DNA of 64,000 bases from Sinohyriopsis cumingii (lineage: Eukaryota; Mollusca; Bivalvia; Unionida; Unionidae). Below, one piece after another: positions 9,301 to 16,158 of the stretch; position 1 is the first letter of the stretch, and every line of letters begins with the position of its first letter. The DNA is taken from contig CM068830.1 in NCBI GenBank assembly GCA_028554795.2, positions 49,486,355 through 49,550,354 of the forward strand, in the 5' to 3' direction. Below the pieces are notes generated by a model. The model did no database searches and was not told the origin of the DNA. It saw only the letters and a list, made by a program, of their open reading frames with translations. Made by a program: the position numbers and the translations under genes.

Positions 9301-9891
9301 GCTACGTCGTAAATCAGTCAATTTGTTTCCTCGACATGCATTTGTAAAATGCTCTATTATTCGTTCTGCTACACAATTTATCCCAGTTGACTGTTTCATC
9401 GGTTTCAGTTTTCCGATATCAGGTTTCTTATTTAACGAGTATATTCCATAAACAACTGCTGTTTCAGGATACGCTCGTTCATAGTATGGTTTGTCAATTC
9501 CGGTTAACAACCCCGGCTTGGAGTCGCGGCTGACAGTGACTGTTTTCTTGTCGCTGAGAACTGGTTCAAATTTATCACGCATGATCCAATCGCCTGATTC
9601 CACCCGGACAATGAATTTTACTCTGAAGAAATACCTTTTACCGTCAAGTTGTGATATTATCGTTGCTGCGCGGTTGTCGTTCATGGTAGCATCAACAATG
9701 CCATCAATTCGAAATGTTGACCAACTATGAGATGCACCATCACGTTTGAATTCATTGATACAATCGCGTATTTTACTCAACAGGGTTTTATCGTTTATTA
9801 ACGCTTTTGGTGTGTCCTTGAGGACTCTATCGAGATTAAACCTAATATTTTTCCGGGGCTTAATTACTGCTAATCTCTCAAACTCATCCAT
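6388..9891 (-). CDS. Family B DNA polymerase - SF1 helicase - HNH fusion protein
   Basis: About 1167 residues from the start chosen at 9891; the frame stays open to an ATG at 9939 that overlaps the next gene. The N-terminal 400 residues have no motif I can name. Residues about 410-715 look like a divergent B-family polymerase palm: motif A SVDMVACYPAS (Asp415), a motif-B-like GRRIIGKFTQGGK (568-580), and motif C VAVDSFYID (Asp671), followed by GTWRIKEE. Residues about 740-1060 are an SF1 (Pif1/RecD-like) helicase: Walker A SGCGGSGKT (746-754), TPTH (771-774), Walker B IIIWDE (814-819), GDHGQPPP (846-853), TIHSSQGLTI (1015-1024), YLAVSRVRR (1043-1051). The C-terminal 55 residues form an HNH/zinc module with CxxC at 1118/1121, VDRIDN, and CxxC at 1157/1160. 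It would replicate the element and supplies its own helicase. The fusion is unusual for a Polinton. Confidence 0.85.
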   Translation of the reverse strand: MDEFERLAVIKPRKNIRFNLDRVLKDTPKALINDKTLLSKIRDCINEFKRDGASHSWSTFRIDGIVDATMNDNRAATIISQLDGKRYFFRVKFIVRVESGDWIMRDKFEPVLSDKKTVTVSRDSKPGLLTGIDKPYYERAYPETAVVYGIYSLNKKPDIGKLKPMKQSTGINCVAERIIEHFTNACRGNKLTDLRRSKINQWELTVKERGATISDIARLETSLRFPITVTTITGEVLYESKYKSKGAPIKIIDHNEHAWTPAITIFPRDRTVKYIPEEFLGEEFSRDGFLAERKLFDAIAYLCKNDPVSVWLLRSAENDADTFDQFVRPNGELYRTEAFHNRMKKTAMEFEEHDEQLLTNCFTIPSVAAHVAARKNAWRPTRKEFLPDVQSSCLEYYHGGLWNTEYNRDAMISVDMVACYPASFLGYGSAAEYFKRFGHPRHEMTRVAINGPLPDFDLTGFARIVSFEFAAGLHRCCYIWIGRHMNEKKWLPIALLRYMIDCSMLVSLIVSDAIISYRAQTEVWLPEPERLDSIIDESRKHIDADEEYIIEWSRRIFNQRNREAKDLGRRIIGKFTQGGKNCDYKRYCSRLIIDDAEYDFVIKDAVAKNRYVNCKTAFLSNGTKLGTVVSYSDGDSPAYPHLRASMLGYAAINLFSMINRFPDTAVRVAVDSFYIDVKYKKNVTEFTSPDESWGTWRIKEEIRRDYSPSANVIVENNYLRGDKLSEWSNAPPCSDPICRHKTVYLSGCGGSGKTTRAIELFRTRASIIVLTPTHRLAREIKQRNVDAVTYHSFFRYSGGEWTPDRMGEKFIPDIIIWDEICTVSLNTLQMFLEWLLRANTAVIMCGDHGQPPPFVGEGPHDWLKGFVDYYEETDTDYRALDEQLREVKKLIRLQPDRIQCEIIREVIPETPLNEFWETWRPNDLIVASRKIVRDTLQRRLFALHKEKFPTRPVPLCYRPADTRRQNIEVEIPAPTASGTKKQILVLNDIVLVDIGVVEDALRADKSPWTLGYATTIHSSQGLTITDTIVWIVDNRIEWSNLVYLAVSRVRRINQLRRIVIDEASDGVTDEAGDKVTIDASVIDRKLSGYRQQDKKKQRRFDIDAELIISLRQQQNNHCASCNCIMSWRYSDKDTRQFTVDRIDNSLGHVKNNVRLTCLECNRRNGAS

Positions 9892-9930
9892 ATAATTAAA
9901 ACAAGTATTTAAATGAAAGAATATAGTATA
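9892..9930. promoter_or_regulatory. Divergent promoter between polymerase and right-hand gene block
   Basis: The short AT-rich gap holds TATAATTAAA, TATTTAAATG and TATAGTATA. It separates the minus-strand replication gene from the plus-strand virion block. Promoter function is inferred from position and composition. Confidence 0.35.
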
Positions 9931-10254
9931 ATGAATCACTGCAAATGGTTGATGATTGGGTCGACAACCCCGTGCAATAAATCATGTAGAGGTGAATTCT
10001 GCGGATATCATTTACAAAGCGTTCGTAATGGTTCTCTTGGCCCCCTACCGTGCTTGGTTTGCCACGTCGGTGTAAGAGGAAAATCCCAGTTGTGTATTAA
10101 TTGTGGCGGAAAGCGATACAGGGAACTAAAACGCTATTATGACAAGCGAATTAAAAACGCCGTCATTGACCCCACCGCAGACTTCGTCATCAAAACCCCT
10201 CAAGACTACGTTGAAAGATTCATAATTAAACCAAATAATAAATTAGACAAGTAG
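9913..10254 (+). CDS. Small Cys-rich zinc-binding protein, function unknown
   Basis: 113 residues from 9913, or 107 from the in-frame ATG at 9931, which lies just after a TATA-like stretch. The N-terminal 65 residues hold nine cysteines and a histidine, including a CGYH, a CLVC and a CINCGG, suggesting two zinc-binding knuckles. A basic stretch KRYRELKRYYDKRIK follows. I do not recognise the family. Its position at the head of the plus-strand block, next to the polymerase, would suit a nucleic-acid-binding regulator, but that is a guess. Confidence 0.7.
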   Translation: MKEYSIMNHCKWLMIGSTTPCNKSCRGEFCGYHLQSVRNGSLGPLPCLVCHVGVRGKSQLCINCGGKRYRELKRYYDKRIKNAVIDPTADFVIKTPQDYVERFIIKPNNKLDK

Positions 10255-10267
10255 TATTATTATACAA

Positions 10268-10813
10268 ATGGACCAAGAATTTCAGCCGCATCCTGTGTTC
10301 GTCAGTTACGAGGCGTCTCGCGACGGCATTGTTAGAAACCGCAAACTGAAGAAGCCGGTTGGTACCGTAAATAATCACGGGTATTTAATGTTTGGTGCCG
10401 GAAAGAAGAAATATCTCTGTCACAGAATCATCTATGAATGTTTTCACGGATTAATCGAGAATGGGCTTGTTATTGATCATATTAATAATAATAAGACTGA
10501 TAATTCTCTTACAAACTTGCAAGCCATCTCTCAGAGTGAAAATAGTAAAAAAGGCCAAACCGGTAAATACCCAAAGAAAGCAAAACCCGTAAAGTCATTT
10601 GATACAACAACTCACGAGGAAAAAATATTTCAGTCGATGAATGAAGCCAGTAGATACTTTGACATTTGTATCGCCTCAATACGAAAAGTAGCAGAACGAG
10701 TATATCAAACAGCAATCTCAAAAAAGACCGGGCATAGAATTCGATTTTCATATGTAGATACGAAGTCACCGGCGCCTATGGCGCTGACGAGGTCACGTCT
10801 AACGAATTATTAA
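10268..10813 (+). CDS. Free-standing NUMOD4-HNH endonuclease
   Basis: 181 residues. The N-terminal NUMOD4-like segment is YEASRDGIVRN (14-24). It is followed by an HNH_3 core with a CHR histidine (53), VIDHINNNKTDNSLTNLQ (69-86) and a SEN at 91-93. A C-terminal DNA-binding NUMOD1-like half starts at about 108 (VKSFD ... IFQSMNEASRYF ... SIRKV). The family contains intron homing endonucleases and stand-alone phage or viral nucleases. It lies 13 bp after the Cys-rich gene and is intact. It could be a selfish passenger or could have been recruited for genome processing. Confidence 0.88.
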   Translation: MDQEFQPHPVFVSYEASRDGIVRNRKLKKPVGTVNNHGYLMFGAGKKKYLCHRIIYECFHGLIENGLVIDHINNNKTDNSLTNLQAISQSENSKKGQTGKYPKKAKPVKSFDTTTHEEKIFQSMNEASRYFDICIASIRKVAERVYQTAISKKTGHRIRFSYVDTKSPAPMALTRSRLTNY

Positions 10814-10896
10814 ACACCTCGGGATTGATACACGGGGTTTCATTTTTCTTTTTATTAATATTTTTGATATTAGAAACAAGATGTTTTATAAGAATA

Positions 10897-11277
10897 ATGA
10901 ATATCGAAGACATCAATAATATATTAGCCGAGATTTCAAAATTAAAAAATCAAGGAATTGAATTATCTGATGGTCTCGACAGTGAAAAAATATTATCCGA
11001 TTATGAAATTATTAACGAACAATCGAAACGGGGGCGTTTTACCCTGGCCCGCGAGTATTTTTTTATAAAACGATTACAACATACGATCAATGAAAACTTG
11101 TACCACAATGACGCAAATGCATTCATTGGACTATTCACTGCCGTTGAAATAATACGAAAAAAACTTGGACGTGTTTATGAACGACGCAGGGAGATTTCTA
11201 GTAAAATCAAAAACATTAGAAGAATTATAGACGGAGCCTCCGGCGAGAAATTAGAAATTGCTTCGCAATTGCAATAA
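10897..11277 (+). CDS. Unrecognised helical protein of 126 aa
   Basis: The start at 10897 (MNIEDINN) is preferred over an upstream in-frame ATG at 10825, because the intervening codons encode a Phe/Leu-rich stretch unlike the rest and this region looks like a 5' spacer. The product is charged and almost wholly alpha-helical, with a likely coiled coil around ISKLKNQ and a basic C-terminal helix ERRREISSKIKNIRRI. No domain is recognised. Its stop overlaps the next start as TAATG, which suggests co-translation or a polycistronic message. Confidence 0.6.
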   Translation: MNIEDINNILAEISKLKNQGIELSDGLDSEKILSDYEIINEQSKRGRFTLAREYFFIKRLQHTINENLYHNDANAFIGLFTAVEIIRKKLGRVYERRREISSKIKNIRRIIDGASGEKLEIASQLQ

Positions 11278-12233
11278 TGGTAGGTGAATCACTTACTACT
11301 CGGCTAGCCAGAGAGCGGCTAGCAGCGCTTAAAAAGTTCATACCGTTACGAGACAGGGTCCGAGAACAACTTCAAACGCGGCAGCAAATGCAAACTGATT
11401 TTACTGTTGGAAGCGAACAACTCTTTGCCCCGGTAACTAAAGCGACCAAAGATGTTACGGCGGCAACTGTACCCGTTCTTGGTGCGCTTGAAAAGATAGC
11501 GGCTCAGACCGAACAAACAAAAAGGTCTTTAGAAACACTTCCTGCAAAAATAGCGGCTGCTACAACACGGAGGCCACCACCACTCGCTATAACCGAACCA
11601 CAAGAACCTTATGTTACAATGGCCGATGAAGAAGAACTAGGTGCTACTGCGAAAGAACCAGAAGAAGAAATACCAGAAGAAGAAATACCCGAAGAAACAC
11701 CAGAAGAAGAAATACCGGAAGAAAAAGAGGGGAATATACCCCGTATTGTACTCAAGAAGAGCACAATAGATCAAATTAGAGGCTTCAGCAACAGGGAAGA
11801 ATTAATTAATTTTACTGCCAACAATTTTGCTAAGAACATACGAGATAAGAAGCATATCAATAGCGGTTACGAGAAAAATATAAAGTCGTTAAAAGACTGG
11901 GCAAGAATAGTGTATTTAGCAAGTAAACATAAAGATGCATTACCACATCGTAGTAAATCCGATTACGATGAATTCCACAAGGAAGTTAAGAGTATAACAC
12001 CAAAAAAAGGAAAAGGATACTCTGTTGGTAAAGAATCCTACGGCGTTACCTGTCCTGGTAGTGTTCTCAGTGATATATCACGGCTGGAAGTACTAATTGG
12101 AGGAAAACGAGCCGGAAATAACTCTACGGAAATAATCAATGAGGCCGCTGATATTTGCAAGCGGTTATTTGCAGGCGGTATTATGGACATTAATGCATAT
12201 CGAACGCTCATAGACGAACTCGTGGATGATTAA
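11277..12233 (+). CDS. Conserved Polinton protein with acidic linker, likely virion-associated
   Basis: 318 residues. Residues 1-95 are helical and coiled-coil-like. Residues 128-152 are a repetitive Glu/Pro linker built from EEIPEE units. The C-terminal 80 residues include a KKGKGYS element and GGKRAGNNS, followed by a small helical end. I have seen this C-terminal pattern in uncharacterised proteins from other animal Polintons, but no biochemical function is known to me. Placement directly before the minor and major capsid genes suggests a structural or scaffolding role. Confidence 0.65.
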   Translation: MVGESLTTRLARERLAALKKFIPLRDRVREQLQTRQQMQTDFTVGSEQLFAPVTKATKDVTAATVPVLGALEKIAAQTEQTKRSLETLPAKIAAATTRRPPPLAITEPQEPYVTMADEEELGATAKEPEEEIPEEEIPEETPEEEIPEEKEGNIPRIVLKKSTIDQIRGFSNREELINFTANNFAKNIRDKKHINSGYEKNIKSLKDWARIVYLASKHKDALPHRSKSDYDEFHKEVKSITPKKGKGYSVGKESYGVTCPGSVLSDISRLEVLIGGKRAGNNSTEIINEAADICKRLFAGGIMDINAYRTLIDELVDD

Positions 12234-12250
12234 TTGGAAAACTGGTGTTT
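12231..12250 (+). promoter_or_regulatory. Shared inter-gene motif TAATTGGAAAACTGG
   Basis: One of four related sites (also 12741, 14195 and 16126) of the form YAATTGRAAACAT lying between the stop of one virion gene and the start of the next. A late promoter or RNA-processing signal is possible, but chance in AT-rich spacers is not excluded. Confidence 0.3.
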
Positions 12251-12259
12251 TTAATAAGG

Positions 12260-12733
12260 ATGATCATACACTACAACCACGATAAACCAGTACTCGTCTA
12301 CGTGGTAAACTCGCGATTGCCTGTTTACCGCGCGTACTATGGAGATGGTCTCGGTAGCACCATTGCGGGGTTATTTACAAGAATGGCTCCAAAAGTAGCG
12401 CCGTTAGCCAAACAATTAGGAATGAAGGCTATTGATGTTATTCGTGATAAGGGTATTAGTGCTATTGGAGATGTTGCCGGAAGGGCGTTTTCTGCCGCGC
12501 GGGACAAACTAATGTCATTGGTGAAATTCAGGAGAAAAAAACAGAAACCACCGGTAATGCCATCAACGACAGTGATGCCTGCAAATGTCAGTAAAGTAAT
12601 AAATAACGCCGTGGAAGAAAAATTAGAGTCGTTGGCGGCTCAGCCATCCGCCGATGCGGCAACCAACGCGCTCATGAACGCGATAGCGGGTAGTGGTTTA
12701 AATTCAAAGAATTTACGACGAAAACGACGTTGA
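12260..12733 (+). CDS. Core/minor capsid protein (adenovirus pX/pVI-like)
   Basis: 157 residues from the start at 12260; an in-frame ATG five codons upstream also exists. Residues 26-88 (YYGDGLGSTIAGLF onward) form an amphipathic helical stretch. A basic cluster FRRKKQK at about 90-96 and the end LRRKRR would bind DNA. Its size, Gly/Ala-rich amphipathic region and place next to the hexon-like gene fit the small virion proteins of Polintons compared with adenovirus core proteins. Membrane or DNA binding is inferred. Confidence 0.65.
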   Translation: MIIHYNHDKPVLVYVVNSRLPVYRAYYGDGLGSTIAGLFTRMAPKVAPLAKQLGMKAIDVIRDKGISAIGDVAGRAFSAARDKLMSLVKFRRKKQKPPVMPSTTVMPANVSKVINNAVEEKLESLAAQPSADAATNALMNAIAGSGLNSKNLRRKRR

Positions 12734-12740
12734 TGGATTT

Positions 12741-12757
12741 CAATTGAAAACATCAAC
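12741..12757 (+). promoter_or_regulatory. Shared inter-gene motif CAATTGAAAACATCAAC
   Basis: Second copy of the inter-gene motif, ending exactly at the major capsid start codon. Confidence 0.3.
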
Positions 12758-14197
12758 ATGATAAATAATAGAATGTTTGCGCGAACCGCTGATCCCGCGT
12801 TTGATATGGACGCCCCAGTGCGCAGGGATGATTCTGTCCGTGATTATCAATATTATTCTTATTATGCAGCGCAACCCGACCTACGATCGCGAATTGAACT
12901 TCAGGTCCAAGATACCAGTAAATACTTTCTGCCGTGTGAAGCGTTTATCGAAATTGAGGGAGAACTCGTGACAAATGCCGCCGATAATGCACCATACGCA
13001 GATGACCATCGTGTTCGAGTTGGCTTCGTCAACAACGGTATCATGGCGTTATTTGAGAGCGCCAGATATCTTATTGACGGGCGAGAAATTGAATCAATAG
13101 AACGCGAGGTTGATGTTGCAACAACGATAATTGGGTTGGCGAGATACTCGGATGATTATACAAGATCGGCGGGCCCATCTATGATGTTTTCGAAGGACAC
13201 CACCAATAACGCTGACCATCTTCAGTACATCAACGTGCTGGCGAAAAAAGAGACCGCAGGTGATCAGGCTGAAGCAGCCAATCCAGACCGCAGAGCAAAA
13301 CCGGACGCTGAGTTCAATATCATAAAAAGTACTAACGATAATTTTAATCTAGGGTTTGCAACACGAGTAGGAATGTTGCAAGGACCACGCCGAAAGTTTT
13401 CATGCGCGATTCCACTCCATCACATATTCGGATTCTGCAGAAATGTTAGAAAAGTTGTCTATGGGGCTAAGCATACAATCGCGCTGACGCGAAGGGGCGA
13501 TGATAACAATGCAATATGGCATGCTGCTGGCGTCGCTGCCGGTAAAGTCATTTTAACTAAAATGGCATTGTGGATGCCGGTGCTGACTCCATCAGTTACC
13601 ACGGAAGCACGATTGTTAGCATTTATGGAACAGGGAGGGAAATCGCTGTTGAGTTGGCTAGCGGTAACAACTGATGCTAAAGAGGATAACGTCGCCGATA
13701 CGTTTACATGGCACCTAGCATCAAAACAGGGTGTTTCAGCCCCGCGTCATATATTCATAGCGCTACAGAATAGGGAACGATTGGGTAATCAAGAACGCAG
13801 CCATATGATATTTGATCAATTAGGAGTCAGGGATGTTTCGCTGAGAATAAACGGACAACAGGAACCATCCGAGGATATACAGCTTAATTACGGCGACAAC
13901 CATATCGCACGTGTGTACCATCGATTGCTGTCGTATATGGGTCGTGATCAAAACGTCGACACTGGTTTGCAAATATCACAACTTGATTTTAAAAACCTGT
14001 ATCCGATTTATTACTTTTCGTTGGAACATCTTGATTTAACGAGACAATCCGTCGTTGATATACACTTCAGAGCTCGTATAGCCCCGGGTGGTGTTAATTA
14101 TAGAGCGGTTGCTGTCATCCTCAGCGATAAATCAATGCTGCTAGAAGGCGTTGGTGGACGAATGAGAATCGTTGATGCGCCAGTGGAAAACATGTAA
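12758..14197 (+). CDS. Double jelly-roll major capsid protein (hexon-like)
   Basis: 479 residues, the expected size for a Polinton hexon-like capsid protein that forms pseudo-hexameric trimers. Recognisable family stretches are SKYFLPCEAFIEIEG near residue 55, IPLHHIFGFCRNVRKVVYG in the middle, where the two jelly rolls meet, and PIYYFSLEHLDL ... DIHFRARIAPGG near the end. The frame is intact. It sits in the centre of the virion gene block between two core-like proteins, an order found in other Polintons. Confidence 0.92.
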   Translation: MINNRMFARTADPAFDMDAPVRRDDSVRDYQYYSYYAAQPDLRSRIELQVQDTSKYFLPCEAFIEIEGELVTNAADNAPYADDHRVRVGFVNNGIMALFESARYLIDGREIESIEREVDVATTIIGLARYSDDYTRSAGPSMMFSKDTTNNADHLQYINVLAKKETAGDQAEAANPDRRAKPDAEFNIIKSTNDNFNLGFATRVGMLQGPRRKFSCAIPLHHIFGFCRNVRKVVYGAKHTIALTRRGDDNNAIWHAAGVAAGKVILTKMALWMPVLTPSVTTEARLLAFMEQGGKSLLSWLAVTTDAKEDNVADTFTWHLASKQGVSAPRHIFIALQNRERLGNQERSHMIFDQLGVRDVSLRINGQQEPSEDIQLNYGDNHIARVYHRLLSYMGRDQNVDTGLQISQLDFKNLYPIYYFSLEHLDLTRQSVVDIHFRARIAPGGVNYRAVAVILSDKSMLLEGVGGRMRIVDAPVENM

Positions 14198-14213
14198 TTG
14201 AAAGCATAAACGC
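14195..14213 (+). promoter_or_regulatory. Shared inter-gene motif TAATTGAAAGCATAAACGC
   Basis: Third copy of the inter-gene motif. It begins in the capsid gene stop codon, 13 bp before the next start. Confidence 0.3.
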
Positions 14214-14225
14214 GTTTACAATAAA

Positions 14226-14702
14226 ATGTCGTATAGTGTCGTCAGTGTAGAGTTGACTGATGGTCAAGTCAAGAAATTACGATCAAAGTCGGCTAAACAA
14301 TGCGGAACCACAATAACGCTGAAGCCGTCACAGATGGCAGGTGGTAATCATAAGATATCGTTGACGGCGCGTCAAATAAAACATTTCAATGATGCGATGA
14401 AGAATAAAAAGGGAGTTCAAGTAGATTTTTCGGCCGCAGCAATTAAAAACATGGAAAAGACCGGTGGGATATTTCCGCTGTTAGCTGCGATTCCAGCGTT
14501 GATTGCCGCGGCCGCACCAGCAGTGGCTAAGGCGGCGGCGTTAGGAGCCGTTGGTACCGCGGCGGGAATGGCATTAAAGAAGGCAACCGGGAAAGGCTAC
14601 AAAAAAAAACGACCCGTGGCCGGAAAGGGTCTAAGACTACCGGGAACCCCGTATTCATGGTACTCGGGAAAGGGTCTAAGACTACCGGGAACCGTTTATT
14701 GA
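14226..14702 (+). CDS. pVI/pX-like minor capsid protein with membrane-active helix
   Basis: 158 residues. The N-terminal LTDGQVKKLRSK and the mid-region LTARQIKHFNDAMKNKKG are conserved in the Polinton protein that follows the capsid gene. A strongly hydrophobic Ala-rich segment at residues 81-118 and a basic KKATGKGYKKKRP tail follow. Adenovirus pVI has membrane-lytic and protease-cofactor roles, and a similar job here is inference. The C-terminus contains two exact GKGLRLPGT repeats (133-141 and 148-156), from a 27-bp DNA direct repeat. The 3' end overlaps the open frame leading into the protease. Confidence 0.75.
   Translation: MSYSVVSVELTDGQVKKLRSKSAKQCGTTITLKPSQMAGGNHKISLTARQIKHFNDAMKNKKGVQVDFSAAAIKNMEKTGGIFPLLAAIPALIAAAAPAVAKAAALGAVGTAAGMALKKATGKGYKKKRPVAGKGLRLPGTPYSWYSGKGLRLPGTVY
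14622..14693 (+). repeat. 27-bp direct repeat (14622-14648 and 14667-14693)
   Basis: The two copies are identical over 27 bp and start 45 bp apart, keeping the reading frame. They encode the duplicated GKGLRLPGT peptide at the C-terminus of the pVI-like protein. Confidence 0.9.
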
Positions 14703-14722
14703 CTCGGGAGTCATTGACTCCA

Positions 14723-15166
14723 ATGTCTAATTTTGATTTAATAGACGCCGCAAACGCGCTAGCGATAAAAAACTTCAGAGGTGTTTTTATGAGGGATCAA
14801 TTACCGGCGGCCCCAAGGAATACTGAAACAGGCATAATTAACCTCGATGGGTCCTCCGGAGCGGGAACTCATTGGGTTGCATACGCGATTGATCCGCGTG
14901 CGATCGTCTATTTTGATTCATACGGGTTAGCCCCGCCGAAAGAGTTCATGCGGTATATCCGGGAGTGTTCAGCCCGGGTTTTTTATTCCACGCTGCCAAC
15001 ACAGCGATTAAGCGACCCACCGATATGTGGCCGTGAGGTATTGAACGTACTTGCGGCGATTTCATCATCGCGAAAACCACCTCATATGGTTGTAAACGAA
15101 TATACTAGTGGGGTCGTAGAAGCTCAACGGATTTTAGAGAATAACATTTACAATAATAATGATTGA
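14723..15166 (+). CDS. Adenain-like cysteine protease
   Basis: 147 residues from the start at 14723 (MSNFDLIDAANALA); the frame is open upstream to 14657 but that part overlaps the previous gene. Ulp1/adenain-clan residues are present: His50 (THWVAY), Asp65 (YFDSYG), Gln94 (PTQRL) and Cys102 (PPICGREVL). The protease would cleave virion precursors during maturation. The pVI-like gene directly upstream matches the adenovirus logic of a protease activated by a pVI peptide. The last 8 bp overlap the next gene (ATGATTGA). Confidence 0.9.
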   Translation: MSNFDLIDAANALAIKNFRGVFMRDQLPAAPRNTETGIINLDGSSGAGTHWVAYAIDPRAIVYFDSYGLAPPKEFMRYIRECSARVFYSTLPTQRLSDPPICGREVLNVLAAISSSRKPPHMVVNEYTSGVVEAQRILENNIYNNND

Positions 15167-16133
15167 TATTTGGGGACGACCGGTTTCGGCGCTGAATAAA
15201 CCCACGGAAACGCCCGCCACCGATGACATAAAAAAACTAATTGAGGATGAAATCGCTGATACGTTGAATTTAACCAGTGTTGACCCGGGCGAAATAGTTG
15301 TATTTCAAGACCGCCAGGGTAAATTGAAATCCAGTAATGTGTCACTGAATGACGTTTTAATACGACAGCGTGATGCCGCCGAGGACACTATCGCGCTGTA
15401 TACCAGCGACGGACGACTCAAACCGGGTGAACATCTATCGACGATAACATTAATCCGAGACGGTTTTACAAGGTTGGATAAATCGGTGACCGAACTTGAC
15501 GCGCAGGTGAAAAAATCTATCACCGATATACAGCTCACTACCGCTAGTTTTTTCGGGACCCCGCCGGTAACCGAACCAAATATTACAACAATAAAGAATA
15601 CTATTTTGGAGTTTACGATACTGTCGGCCAATTTATCCTCGTTACGAAAAAATGTTAACAAGATTGATAGCGCCGTTGATAAATTCTTTGGTAAAAAAAA
15701 TATCAAACCGGATGAAATCACAATAACTATAAATGATATCACTGCGTATGGACAGGAAATAGAAAAAATCAAAATTATTGCTGAAGCGTTTAGACAATCA
15801 CTATTGAAAACAGATCAATCCGAAAGAATAAAAATCTCTCATGAGAATATCATCAACACAGTATACACAATTCAGCATGGATCATTCGATTGGACTCCTA
15901 CACAGAATACAGTATATATCACCGCAACTGTTAAGGGTATTTATCGATTGACATTGATTTCAAATACGAAGTTTAGTATATCATCGTCGAGTTCATCCGG
16001 GTTTAACAATACAATATCAACAATTATAGACAAGGACGCAACTGAACGGTTTGTGATTAAGACCGTTGATAGCAATATATTTAGGGCAGACATTACATGG
16101 TATGTGGAATTTGTAGCGAATCTAAGTAATTAA
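15159..16133 (+). CDS. Coiled-coil protein with beta-rich C-terminus, fibre candidate
   Basis: 324 residues. Heptad-like stretches lie around residues 94-130 and 150-180, with more helix to about 230. Then a Thr/Ser/Ile-rich beta region starts at about 240 (TVYITATVKGIYRL, SSSSSSGF, DITWYVEFV). Stalk plus C-terminal beta head is the architecture of trimeric viral fibres. I do not recognise the family, so a host-attachment role is inference. It lies between the protease and the membrane protein, where Polintons often carry variable genes. Confidence 0.5.
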   Translation: MIDIWGRPVSALNKPTETPATDDIKKLIEDEIADTLNLTSVDPGEIVVFQDRQGKLKSSNVSLNDVLIRQRDAAEDTIALYTSDGRLKPGEHLSTITLIRDGFTRLDKSVTELDAQVKKSITDIQLTTASFFGTPPVTEPNITTIKNTILEFTILSANLSSLRKNVNKIDSAVDKFFGKKNIKPDEITITINDITAYGQEIEKIKIIAEAFRQSLLKTDQSERIKISHENIINTVYTIQHGSFDWTPTQNTVYITATVKGIYRLTLISNTKFSISSSSSSGFNNTISTIIDKDATERFVIKTVDSNIFRADITWYVEFVANLSN

Positions 16134-16145
16134 AAACACTAGCTC
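16126..16145 (+). promoter_or_regulatory. Shared inter-gene motif, diverged copy
   Basis: GTAATTAAAAACACTAGCTC, the weakest of the four related inter-gene sites, spans the stop of the fibre candidate and lies 13 bp before the next start. Confidence 0.2.
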
Positions 16146-16158
16146 TTTTAAAATAAAA

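Noticed and set aside
15305-15772. Minus-strand open frame of 155 codons
   Set aside because: It is antisense to the fibre candidate, has no family features, and neighbouring genes all run the other way. Other antisense frames inside the polymerase and integrase genes were dropped for the same reason.
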